A DNA stretch of 64,000 nt from an uncultured Muribaculaceae bacterium (lineage in GTDB: Bacteria; Bacteroidota; Bacteroidia; Bacteroidales; Muribaculaceae), in assembly GCA_910584125.1 (NCBI GenBank), contig CAJTXU010000001.1, forward strand, positions 183,176-247,175, read 5' to 3'. Positions 25,291-32,951 of this stretch are shown here, piece after piece; positions within the stretch are counted from its first letter, which is position 1; the number at the start of each line of letters is the position of its first letter. The translations under genes and the position numbers were made by a program. The notes beneath the pieces are model-generated. The model was not told the DNA's origin and did not search any database. It saw only the letters and a list, made by a program, of their open reading frames with translations.

Positions 25291-26595
25291 ATGAAAGCTA
25301 TCGAACTGAACATTGAAAAAGCCCTCTATTTCGCCGAGGGCAAGTTCAATGACAACAAGGACGCCGCCGTCGAGGCCCTCACGAAAGTAGAGGAGGGCAC
25401 GGGCGCCGGCAACGACTTCCTGGGCTGGGTGAACCTCCCGTCGGAGACGCCCGCAGAACTTCTGGACCGCATCAACGCCACGGCCAAGCGTCTGCAGGAC
25501 AACTGCGACTACGTGGTCTGCGTAGGCATCGGAGGCTCGTATCTCGGAGCAAAGGCCGTCAACACCGCCCTGGCCGACAACTTCGAATACTACTACGCTC
25601 CCAATCCCGGCGAGCCCAAGGTGCTCTACGCCGGCCAGAACATCAGCGAGGACTACACCGCCGAGCTTGAGAAACTACTCGACGGCAAGCGCTTCGGCAT
25701 CATCGTGATCTCGAAGTCGGGCACGACCACCGAGCCCGCCATCGCTTTCCGCATCCTCAAGGAGAAACTCGAGAAGCAGGCCGGCAAGACTGCCGCCAAA
25801 GACCTCATCGTGGCCATCACCGACGCCAGCAAGGGCGCGCTCCGCACCCTCGCCGACCAGGAGGGCTACGAGACCTACGTGATTCCCGACAACGTGGGCG
25901 GCCGTTTCTCGGTGCTCACCCCCGTTGGCCTGCTCCCCATCGCGGTGGCCGGACACGACATCAAGAAGCTCGTGGCAGGCGCCGTCGAGATGGAGAACTC
26001 CACCAAGCACAGCGGCGACGGCAACATCGCCGAGACCTACGCCCGTATGCGCAACGCCCTCTATGCCGACGGCAAGAAAATCGAGATTCTCGTCAACTTC
26101 GAGCCCAAGCTTCATTATTTCAACGAATGGTGGAAGCAGCTCTACGGCGAGTCCGAGGGCAAGGACCACAAGGGAATCTTTCCGGCAGCCGTGGACTTCA
26201 CCACCGACCTGCACTCGATGGGACAGTGGATCCAGGAGGGCGAGCGCACCATCTTCGAGACAGTGATCTCTGTGGCCAAGCCCGCCGTAGAGCGCCGCGT
26301 GCCCTCTGACGAGGCCAACCTCGACGGCCTGAACTACATGGCCGGCAAGCGCATCGACGAGGTCAACAAGATGGCCGAACTCGGCACGCAGATGGCCCAC
26401 GTCGATGGCGGCGTGCCCAACATGCGCATCGTACTCGACTCGCTCAACGAGCACACGCTCGGCGCCCTGATCTACTTCTTCGAGAAGGCGTGCGGCATCA
26501 GCGGCTACATGCTGGGCGTCAACCCCTTCAACCAGCCCGGCGTCGAGGCCTACAAGAAGAATATGTTCAAGCTTCTCAAGAAGCCCGGATATTAA
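25291..26595 (+). CDS. pgi: Glucose-6-phosphate isomerase
   Basis: This 434-residue protein belongs to the shorter bacterial Pgi type. It shows VCVGIGGSYLGAKAV, the phosphosugar-binding VISKSGTTTEPAIAFRILKEKL, DNVGGRFSVLTPVGLLPIAVAG and GVNPFNQPGVEAYK near the end. It interconverts glucose-6-phosphate and fructose-6-phosphate in glycolysis and feeds sugar-nucleotide synthesis. It lies 107 bases after gpsA with no clear promoter, and a terminator hairpin follows. Confidence 0.97.
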   Translation: MKAIELNIEKALYFAEGKFNDNKDAAVEALTKVEEGTGAGNDFLGWVNLPSETPAELLDRINATAKRLQDNCDYVVCVGIGGSYLGAKAVNTALADNFEYYYAPNPGEPKVLYAGQNISEDYTAELEKLLDGKRFGIIVISKSGTTTEPAIAFRILKEKLEKQAGKTAAKDLIVAITDASKGALRTLADQEGYETYVIPDNVGGRFSVLTPVGLLPIAVAGHDIKKLVAGAVEMENSTKHSGDGNIAETYARMRNALYADGKKIEILVNFEPKLHYFNEWWKQLYGESEGKDHKGIFPAAVDFTTDLHSMGQWIQEGERTIFETVISVAKPAVERRVPSDEANLDGLNYMAGKRIDEVNKMAELGTQMAHVDGGVPNMRIVLDSLNEHTLGALIYFFEKACGISGYMLGVNPFNQPGVEAYKKNMFKLLKKPGY

Positions 26596-26623
26596 TCCCG
26601 GTTCATCCCGATCAAAACTTACC

Positions 26624-26651
26624 GGAGCCGCGCCCACACCGCGGCTCCTTT
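26624..26651 (+). terminator. Intrinsic terminator after pgi
   Basis: There is a 9-bp stem GGAGCCGCG / CGCGGCTCC with a CCCACAC loop, followed by TTTCG. Confidence 0.75.
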
Positions 26652-26723
26652 CGTATCCGCCACGCGCCATACGGGTCAAAATTGCGCCTTTTCAACCAAA
26701 AATAAGCCAAAAAGAGTAAATCA

Positions 26724-26755
26724 TTTGGCAGTCCCGTTGATTTTTTATAATTTTG
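26724..26755 (+). promoter_or_regulatory. Bacteroidota promoter for the steroid-reductase operon
   Basis: TTTG (26724-26727), a 20-base spacer and TAATTTTG (26748-26755) match the consensus fully. The in-frame ATG at 26757 would sit at or before the first transcribed base, which supports ATG 26811 as the start. Confidence 0.85.
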
Positions 26756-26810
26756 CATGTCGCTCCACGCGCCGTCAAAGTCTGACTCCGCCATTAAGCG
26801 ACCTCTCAAG

Positions 26811-27587
26811 ATGAATCTTTTCGACCCGACAGTATATTACTCGGTTGTGGGCACGATGGTCGTGTTCGCCGTGGCGGCGTTCTTCGCCCTGCACAGGGTG
26901 ACGGCAGGCTACGGCATGATGTACAACCGGCACTGGGGGCCGACACTCGGCAACCGCACGGGATGGATGCTGATGGAGGCGCCCTCGTTCATATTGATGC
27001 TGCTGCTGTGGCTGCTGAGTCCGCGCGCCGCCGAGCCGGCGCTCGTGGTGATGGCCACGCTCTTCGAGCTCCATTATTTCCAGCGCTCGTTCATATTCCC
27101 GCTGCTGATCCGCGGCCGAAGCCGCATGCCGCTGACGATCATCCTGATGGGCATCGTGTTCAATGTGGTCAACAGCTACATGATAGGTGGCTGGCTCTTC
27201 TATGTCAGTCCGCCCGAAGCCTACCCGGCGTCGTGGCTCGCGAGCCCGCTCTTCATAGCCGGCACGCTGCTCTTTTTCGCCGGAATGGCCATAAACCTCA
27301 GTTCGGACAACATAGTGCGCCACCTGCGCCGTCCGGGCGACACGCGCCATTACATCCCGCGCGGCGGGATGTACCGCTACGTGACGTCGGCCAATTATCT
27401 GGGCGAGCTGACCGAATGGGTCGGATACGCGATCCTGACGTGGAGCGTCGGGGCGCTGGCGTTCGCCATATGGACCTTCGCCAACCTCGCGCCGAGGGCG
27501 CGGAGCATCCACCGCCGCTATCTGGCGGAATTCGGCGACGAATACGCCTCGCTGCACCGGCGATACATAATACCTTTCATCTACTGA
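26811..27587 (+). CDS. Steroid 5-alpha-reductase family protein (SRD5A-like)
   Basis: This 258-residue membrane protein has about seven hydrophobic segments and nearly the same length as human SRD5A1/2. The match runs through the whole family core: WMLMEAPSF (E56), FELHYFQRSFIF (Y89), the NADPH-site region GMAINLSSDNIVRHLRRPG, YIPRGGMYRYVTSANYLGELTEWVGYA and the C-terminal RRYIIPFIY. E56 and Y89 align with the human catalytic pair Glu57/Tyr91. Family members reduce the delta-4 double bond of 3-oxo-steroids with NADPH to 5-alpha products. It is the first gene of an operon with an Old Yellow Enzyme and a short-chain dehydrogenase, a context that favours a bile-acid or steroid substrate. Other lipid enones remain possible. 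Confidence 0.88.
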   Translation: MNLFDPTVYYSVVGTMVVFAVAAFFALHRVTAGYGMMYNRHWGPTLGNRTGWMLMEAPSFILMLLLWLLSPRAAEPALVVMATLFELHYFQRSFIFPLLIRGRSRMPLTIILMGIVFNVVNSYMIGGWLFYVSPPEAYPASWLASPLFIAGTLLFFAGMAINLSSDNIVRHLRRPGDTRHYIPRGGMYRYVTSANYLGELTEWVGYAILTWSVGALAFAIWTFANLAPRARSIHRRYLAEFGDEYASLHRRYIIPFIY

Positions 27588-27613
27588 GGGCCCCGGGCCC
27601 CGCACTCAATGAT

Positions 27614-28846
27614 ATGAAACTATTCACCCCCGCAAAGTTAGGCCCCATAGAGCTACGCAACCGCACGATCCGTTCGGCCGCGTTCGAGGGCATGGGGAAA
27701 GACAACGGACCCACCGATATGCTGCGCGACTACCATCTGTCGGTGGCGCGCGGCGGAGTGGGCATGACGACGCTCGCCTATGCCGGCATATGCCGGTCGG
27801 CGCTGTCGTTCACCACACAGCTGTGGCTCCGGCCCGAAATCGTGCCGGGACTGCGCGAGATCACCGACGGCATACACGCCGCCGGGGCCAAGGCGTCGAT
27901 ACAGATCGGCCACTGCGGCAACATGACCCACCGCTCGACGGCGGGATGCACGCCCGTAGGGGCCAGCACGGGTTTCAACCTCTATTCGCCGACGTTCTGC
28001 CGCGGCCTGCGGCGCGACGAGATCAAGCAGATAGCCCGCTGCTTCGGCGACGCCGTGCGCACGGCGCGCGACGCCGGCTTCGACTGCGTCGAGGTTCACG
28101 CCGGCCACGGATATCTCATCTCGCAGTTCCTCTCGCCATATACCAACCGCCGCCGCGACGAGTTCGGCGGCACGCTGTCGAACCGCATGAAGTTCATGAA
28201 CATGTGTCTCGAAGAGGCACTTAGCGCGGCCGGCGACGACATGGCCGTGATAGTCAAGACCAACATGCGCGACGGCTTCAAGGGTGGCCTCGAGATCGAC
28301 GACTGCCTCACGGTGGCACGCGAGATCGAGCGCGCCGGCGTACACGGCATCGTGCTTTCGGGCGGATTCGTGAGCAAGGCGCCGATGTACGTGATGCGCG
28401 GCGAGATGCCCATCTACTCCATGACATACTACATGAAGCAGCTCTGGCTGAAATACGGCGTTCGCATGGCGGGCCGGATGATGATTCCCTCCGAGCCGTT
28501 CAAGCCGCTCTATTTCCTCGACGACGCGCGCCTGTTCCGCCGCGAGCTGAAACTGCCGCTGATATATGTGGGCGGGGTCGTTGACCGCGCCGGCGCCGAC
28601 AAGGTTCTCGACGACGAGGGCTTCGACTTCGTGCAGATGGGCCGCGCGCTGCTCACCCAGCCCGACTTCGTGAACCGGATGCGCCAGGCCGACGGGCGCG
28701 ACGTCAACTGCGGCTGCGACCACGTGAACTATTGCATCGCCAGGATGTATTCGCGCGAGATGGCCTGCCACAAGCATTGCGGCGACCTGCCTCCGCGCAT
28801 CCTGCGCGAGATCGACGACATAAAGCGCAGGAATGGCACGCTGTAG
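27614..28846 (+). CDS. Old Yellow Enzyme family flavin reductase (BaiCD/5-beta-reductase-like)
   Basis: This is 410 residues from ATG 27614; the frame remains open far upstream as a shadow of the reductase gene and is rejected. It is a TIM-barrel FMN enzyme with IQIGHCGNM, the substrate/FMN motif H162-A-G-H-G-Y-L-I-S-Q-F-L-S-P, NRRRDEFGG (178-186) and YVGGVVDR...FVQMGRALL. The C-terminus carries five cysteines (C366, C368, C374, C385, C389), a possible Fe-S cluster site, but the FAD/NAD domain found in BaiCD and FadH is absent. Electrons must therefore come from another protein or straight from NAD(P)H. It is 26 bases after the SRD5A-like gene and overlaps the SDR gene by 14 bases. Confidence 0.88.
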   Translation: MKLFTPAKLGPIELRNRTIRSAAFEGMGKDNGPTDMLRDYHLSVARGGVGMTTLAYAGICRSALSFTTQLWLRPEIVPGLREITDGIHAAGAKASIQIGHCGNMTHRSTAGCTPVGASTGFNLYSPTFCRGLRRDEIKQIARCFGDAVRTARDAGFDCVEVHAGHGYLISQFLSPYTNRRRDEFGGTLSNRMKFMNMCLEEALSAAGDDMAVIVKTNMRDGFKGGLEIDDCLTVAREIERAGVHGIVLSGGFVSKAPMYVMRGEMPIYSMTYYMKQLWLKYGVRMAGRMMIPSEPFKPLYFLDDARLFRRELKLPLIYVGGVVDRAGADKVLDDEGFDFVQMGRALLTQPDFVNRMRQADGRDVNCGCDHVNYCIARMYSREMACHKHCGDLPPRILREIDDIKRRNGTL

Positions 28847-29648
28847 ACAGGACCTCAAGGGGAGGCTCGCCGTCGTGACCGGAGCGAGCAGCGGCATCGG
28901 CCTTTGCTTCGCGCGGACGCTGGCCGGACGGGGCTGCGACCTCGTGATGATCTCCAACCAGCGCGAGGCCCTCGAAGAGACCGCCGCCGACACGGCCGCG
29001 AACTACGGCGTGAAGGCCACGCCCCTCTACTGCGACCTGACGGCTCCGGACGCGGCCGACAAGGTGCTCGCCTTTCTCGACGGCCGGAGCCTCGAAGCCG
29101 ACATACTGATCAACAACGCGGGCGTGTTCTCTTTCATGCCCGCCACGGAGATGTCCGACCGCAAGACCGATGTCTTCATCGACCTGCATGTCAGGGCGGT
29201 GACCTCGCTGAGCCGGGCTTTCGGACGCCGCATGGCGGCCAAGGGCCGAGGCAACATACTCAACATGTCGTCGATGTCGTGCTGGACGCCTATGCCAGGC
29301 ATCGCCATGTATGCCGCGACGAAGGCCTACATCAGGGTCTTCTCGCGCGCCCTCCACTATGAACTGCGCGACGCGGGCGTGCGCGTCACCGTGGCATGCC
29401 CCGGCGGCATAGCCACCGACCTCTTCGGCCTGCCCGACCGCCTCAAGCGGCTCGCCCTGCGCCTGCACGCAATCCAGACCCCCGAGAAATTCACGCGGCA
29501 TGCCGTCGACAGGATGCTCAGGGGGCGTATGCAGTATATCAACGGGTGGCTCAACCGCATCGGCATCGTCGCCGTCGGAGTCGCCCCGACATGGCTGCGG
29601 ATGCAGGTCAAGCGGCGTATGCTCGACCAGAACATAACACGCCCGTAG
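28833..29648 (+). CDS. Short-chain dehydrogenase/reductase (candidate hydroxysteroid dehydrogenase)
   Basis: This 271-residue protein has a complete SDR signature: T16-G-A-S-S-G-I-G23 for the cofactor, N94-N-A-G97, catalytic S147, and Y160-A-A-T-K164. After CPGGIATDLFG comes a longer amphipathic C-terminus (RIGIVAVGVAPTWLRMQVKRR) that could touch the membrane. The N42 after the second strand does not settle NAD versus NADP use. It overlaps the OYE gene. With the two upstream reductases it forms a set able in principle to convert a 3-oxo-delta-4 steroid to 3-hydroxy-5-alpha/beta products. A general 3-oxoacyl or sphingolipid reductase is the main alternative. Confidence 0.85.
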   Translation: MARCRQDLKGRLAVVTGASSGIGLCFARTLAGRGCDLVMISNQREALEETAADTAANYGVKATPLYCDLTAPDAADKVLAFLDGRSLEADILINNAGVFSFMPATEMSDRKTDVFIDLHVRAVTSLSRAFGRRMAAKGRGNILNMSSMSCWTPMPGIAMYAATKAYIRVFSRALHYELRDAGVRVTVACPGGIATDLFGLPDRLKRLALRLHAIQTPEKFTRHAVDRMLRGRMQYINGWLNRIGIVAVGVAPTWLRMQVKRRMLDQNITRP

Positions 29649-29670
29649 GGCGTTAAACCAATAGCCGGGA

Positions 29671-29840
29671 TTCGTCAAGATTCGTCGAGATTCGTCGAGA
29701 TTTATCAAGACACATCAAGACACATCAAGACACATCGAGACACATCGAGACACATCGAGACGCATCGAGACTTAGCGAGACGCATCGAGACTTAGCGAGA
29801 CGCATCGAGATTTAATTAGACGCATCGAGAGTTATCCCGA
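29671..29840. repeat. 10-bp tandem repeat array (17 units)
   Basis: There are seventeen consecutive 10-base units with no slippage, consensus NNCATCGAGA. Examples are TTCGTCGAGA, CACATCAAGA, CACATCGAGA, CGCATCGAGA and CTTAGCGAGA. The units evolve in blocks from one end to the other. The array fills the gap between the SDR gene and the acyl-CoA synthetase. It is not open as a sensible protein on either strand. Confidence 0.95.
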
Positions 29841-29864
29841 TTTTCTATCTAACCCTGATTTGTT

Positions 29865-31685
29865 TTGAACCGATTAGTCGAAATAATATCTGAGCAGAGC
29901 CGCCGTCGCGGCGACCAAGAGGCTTACCGCTTCTGCTGGCGCAAGGACGGCGAGTGGCTCTCTACGTCATGGAGCGAGTTTGCCGTGCAGGTAGACGTCG
30001 CCTCAAAGGCCCTCGCCTCTCTCGGCCTCAACGAGAAGGACACAATAGCCATATGCTCGCCCAACACGCCGCAGATCCTCATCACGGAGTTCGGCGCGTT
30101 CCGCAACCGCCTGGCATGCATCCCTATATATTCGAGCAGCGTGCAGTCGCAGTTTGACTTCATTGTCGCCGACGGAGGCGCCACCGTGCTCTTCGTGGGC
30201 GACAAGCACCAGTATCCCATGGCCTACAACCATTGGAAGCAACATCCCGACCGCGTGAGACGCATCGTTGTCTTCAAAAACGACGGACTTCAGCTGCACG
30301 ACGACGACACGGTGACTATCTTCTGGGATGATTTCGTGCGGCTCGGCATGCAGGCCGACGAGCAGACCGTCCGCCTCGTGGCCGAACGCTCGGAGCGCGG
30401 CCTGCCCGAGGATATGGCCACGCTGATCTATACCTCGGGCACCACCGGCGAGCCCAAGGGCGTGGCGATAACCCATTCGAACTATGACGCGGCCATAGAG
30501 AAGCATCTCAGCATCCTCCATGCCGTCAAGGACACCGACCTGTCGATGGCTTTCCTGCCTATGTCGCACATCCTCGAGAAGGCCTGGTGCTATTTCTGCA
30601 TTACGCGCGGAGTGGCGATCGCCGTCAATTATGACCCGCGCGTCATCGCCGAGACCATCCACACAGTGCATCCCAACCTGATGTGCTGCGTGCCCCGTTT
30701 CTGGGAGAAGGTCTACGCAGGGGTCCGCGAGAAAATCGAGGCCATGCCGGCAATCCAGAAGTTCATCATCCGCCATGCGCTGGCCGTGGGCCGCAAGCGC
30801 AACCTGAAATATGTGCGCACCGGCCGCAACGTGCCCTGGCTTCTCGAGAAGGAATACCGCTTCTGGGACTGCCGCATATTCTCGAAGCTCAAGCATGCCG
30901 TCGGCATACCAGACCCGAACTTCTTCCCGACGGCCGGGGCGCCGCTGTCGGACTCGATATGCGAGTTCTTCCGCTCGATCGGCATCGACATCATAATCGG
31001 CTACGGCCTGTCGGAGACGACGGCCACCGTGTCGTGCTTCCAGACCGTCGGATACGAGATAGGCACCGTCGGCGTGCCTCTGCCCGGCATCAAGGTGCGC
31101 ATCGACTCCAACGGCGAGATTCTCGTCAAGGGCCCGACGGTGACGCCCGGATACTACAACAATCCGGAGGCGAACGCGGCGGCGTTCACCGACGACGGTT
31201 ATTTCCGCACCGGCGACGTGGGACACTTCGCCCCGAGCGGCGCGCTCGTGCTGACCGAACGCGTCAAGGATCTCTTCAAGACATCGAACGGCAAGTACAT
31301 AGCCCCGCAGATGATGGAGAGCCGTCTGGCGGAGAACAAGTATATCGACGAGGTGGCCGTAATCGGCGACCGGCGCAAGTTCGTGACGGCACTGGTGGTG
31401 CCCAATCTCTCGCAGCTCAGGGCCTGGGCCGCGTCGAAAGGCATCGGCACCGACGACTCCGAGACCCTTATGGCCGACCACCGCGTGCGCGACTTCGTCA
31501 TGTCACAGATCGAGAACTACCAGCGAGACATAGCCGACTTCGAGAAGATAAAGCGCATCACTCTGCTGCCCCACCACTTCTCGATCATGCTCGGCGAGGT
31601 GACCAACACCATGAAGGTGCGCCGCCCCGTCGTGGCCCGCAACTACGCAGACCTCATCGAACGCATGTATTCCGACGATTACTGA
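29865..31685 (+). CDS. Long-chain acyl-CoA synthetase (AMP-forming)
   Basis: This 606-residue protein starts at TTG 29865. A stop lies three codons upstream and the next Met is well inside the fold, so the non-ATG start is needed (NRLVEIISEQSRRRGDQEA). The AMP-binding motifs are clear: YTSGTTGEPKGVAITHSN, GYGLSETTATVSC, YFRTGDVGHFAPSGALVLTERVKDLFKTSNGKYIAPQ. It activates fatty acids to acyl-CoA through acyl-AMP. The 3' end is the first copy of the 42-bp direct repeat, which has been duplicated downstream around an inserted acyltransferase gene. Confidence 0.92.
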   Translation: MNRLVEIISEQSRRRGDQEAYRFCWRKDGEWLSTSWSEFAVQVDVASKALASLGLNEKDTIAICSPNTPQILITEFGAFRNRLACIPIYSSSVQSQFDFIVADGGATVLFVGDKHQYPMAYNHWKQHPDRVRRIVVFKNDGLQLHDDDTVTIFWDDFVRLGMQADEQTVRLVAERSERGLPEDMATLIYTSGTTGEPKGVAITHSNYDAAIEKHLSILHAVKDTDLSMAFLPMSHILEKAWCYFCITRGVAIAVNYDPRVIAETIHTVHPNLMCCVPRFWEKVYAGVREKIEAMPAIQKFIIRHALAVGRKRNLKYVRTGRNVPWLLEKEYRFWDCRIFSKLKHAVGIPDPNFFPTAGAPLSDSICEFFRSIGIDIIIGYGLSETTATVSCFQTVGYEIGTVGVPLPGIKVRIDSNGEILVKGPTVTPGYYNNPEANAAAFTDDGYFRTGDVGHFAPSGALVLTERVKDLFKTSNGKYIAPQMMESRLAENKYIDEVAVIGDRRKFVTALVVPNLSQLRAWAASKGIGTDDSETLMADHRVRDFVMSQIENYQRDIADFEKIKRITLLPHHFSIMLGEVTNTMKVRRPVVARNYADLIERMYSDDY

Positions 31686-31691
31686 TCCACC
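31650..31691. repeat. 42-bp direct repeat, left copy (end of the acyl-CoA synthetase gene)
   Basis: The sequence from GACCTCATCGAACGCATG to ACTGATCCACC is identical to 32857-32898. With TACGC and one mismatch upstream the match is 48 bases. This copy encodes the true C-terminus DLIERMYSDDY. Confidence 0.95.
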
Positions 31692-31708
31692 ACGGCGAAA
31701 GCATACAT

Positions 31709-31752
31709 ACAAGATAGCTGATTTCAATAAAACCGGCTATCTTGTCTTTTTT
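31709..31752. terminator. Bidirectional terminator between acyl-CoA synthetase and acyltransferase genes
   Basis: There is a 10-bp stem ACAAGATAGC / GCTATCTTGT (31709-31718, 31736-31745) followed by CTTTTTTA on the plus strand. It overlaps the stop of the minus-strand gene. Confidence 0.75.
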
Positions 31753-32780
31753 ATTGACTGTCCGAGCAGAAAGGCGGTGACCCTGATCCAGCGACTGTCG
31801 GGATGCGATTGAAGGTAGCGGTATCCAAGCCACGGAATATAGATGCCGGATACAAGCGACAAGACCGTATAGCACCACCATGGCAATTCGACAAGATGGC
31901 TGAGCACCTGTTGCGCACCTACGTTGCAATACCACGACAGAAGGAAAATCAGATAATTGCTCCCTATAAGATGGTCAAACACCTTCACTCCGTGGCGTTC
32001 CATAAGTTTTGCGACAGAGACACACATGATTATACCGGCAAGGGAACATGCCCTTATCCACTGCGTGCCCTCAGTGACAAAAAACAAGGCGACCCACAGT
32101 AAAACTGAAGCTGCCAGAAAAAGAGGGGACGTCCATGGGATGAGACGGTCGAGCGTACCGGCAAAGCGGCTATAGGTCGCACCAAGCGCAAAGAAAATTC
32201 CCAGACGGACCGCTTCGTTGATAGAGAAAAACGGACCGAAATTGATCGGCAGGACGGGAAGTAGGACAAACAGCAATACGACCGTCAGATAAAGCGTGAC
32301 ATTATTGACGCGGGCCTTCTCTCCAAGAGTCATGACCGTATAGTTGAATGCCAGCAGTATGAAGCTTGCCTGAAGGAACCAGAAAAACGGGATTACAAGC
32401 GAGTCTCCGTAGAAAAAAGAATTGAACAAAGCCTCCGGAGTCATCTCGATGCTGTCATCGGCAATACCCGACATGGCAGAACGCGGTATGAACGTGACCA
32501 ATGTCAGAACGGTGAAGGGCAGAAGCAATCTCAATATTTTCTGCCTGATGAATTTCATGACGCCCGGCCGCCCCGAACGTGTCTTTATCCGGGCGGAAAA
32601 CACCATCAGGAATCCGGATACGAACATAAAAAGCGGCATATGAAAGCTGTATATCATCCGGTAGACCGGCAGTGTTCTCCCCATCTCACCGTCGGGATAC
32701 TCATGGAATGAGTGGCCAAGCACGACAAGGATGATGCCGATGATCTGAAGATACGCGATGAATTTTAGAAACTGCTTCAT
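31737..32780 (-). CDS. Acyltransferase-3 family membrane protein (inserted)
   Basis: This 347-residue integral membrane protein has about ten helices. It has the AT3 features GIILVVLGHSFHEYP (catalytic-site His in helix 1), YSFHMPLFMFVSGFLMVF and RQKILRLLLPF. The family transfers acetyl, succinyl or other acyl groups to surface sugars. GC content and codon use are clearly lower than in the acyl-CoA synthetase and prfB on either side, and the gene is bracketed by 42-bp direct repeats, so it arrived later. A perfect minus-strand promoter lies 11 bases upstream of the start. Confidence 0.87.
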   Translation of the reverse strand: MKQFLKFIAYLQIIGIILVVLGHSFHEYPDGEMGRTLPVYRMIYSFHMPLFMFVSGFLMVFSARIKTRSGRPGVMKFIRQKILRLLLPFTVLTLVTFIPRSAMSGIADDSIEMTPEALFNSFFYGDSLVIPFFWFLQASFILLAFNYTVMTLGEKARVNNVTLYLTVVLLFVLLPVLPINFGPFFSINEAVRLGIFFALGATYSRFAGTLDRLIPWTSPLFLAASVLLWVALFFVTEGTQWIRACSLAGIIMCVSVAKLMERHGVKVFDHLIGSNYLIFLLSWYCNVGAQQVLSHLVELPWWCYTVLSLVSGIYIPWLGYRYLQSHPDSRWIRVTAFLLGQSIKKTR

Positions 32781-32790
32781 ATTCGATGGG

Positions 32791-32821
32791 CAAATTTACT
32801 ACTTTTCTCCGTAACATCAAA
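32791..32821 (-). promoter_or_regulatory. Promoter of the inserted acyltransferase gene
   Basis: On the minus strand TTTG (32821-32818), a 19-base spacer and TAAATTTG (32798-32791) match the consensus. It lies inside the insert, so the cassette brought its own promoter. Confidence 0.8.
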
Positions 32822-32856
32822 ATTTTCTCAGCTATGGGCCATTCATCCCCTACGCC

Positions 32857-32898
32857 GACCTCATCGAACGCATGTATTCCGACGATTACTGATCCACC
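32857..32898. repeat. 42-bp direct repeat, right copy
   Basis: Exact copy of 31650-31691, encoding an orphan DLIERMYSDDY end without an upstream gene. The prfB promoter begins 5 bases later. Confidence 0.95.
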
Positions 32899-32902
32899 CG
32901 GA

Positions 32903-32934
32903 TTGGGCTGTTTGAAAAAAAATTGCTAACTTTG
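32903..32934 (+). promoter_or_regulatory. Probable promoter for prfB
   Basis: TTGG (32903-32906), a 20-base spacer and TAACTTTG (32927-32934) give a perfect -7 box and a near-consensus -33 box. The leader is about 12 bases. Confidence 0.75.
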
Positions 32935-32951
32935 CGGAAAATATATCCGCG

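Larger units (their letters stand above)
31692..32898. mobile_element. Probable 1.2-kb insertion carrying an acyltransferase gene
   Basis: The segment lies between two 42-bp direct repeats of the acyl-CoA synthetase 3' end. It is AT-richer than both sides and contains one minus-strand gene with its own promoter. No transposase or terminal inverted repeat is visible, so the mechanism is open: site-specific integration of a cassette that rebuilds the gene end, or a duplication. Confidence 0.6.

Noticed and set aside
26963..27613. Upstream extension of the OYE gene into the SRD5A-like gene
   Set aside because: No homology, Arg/Pro-rich; the natural family N-terminus MKLFTPAKLGPIELRNR begins at 27614.
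29671..29840. Possible CRISPR array
   Set aside because: Units are 10 bp with no spacers; it is a simple tandem repeat.
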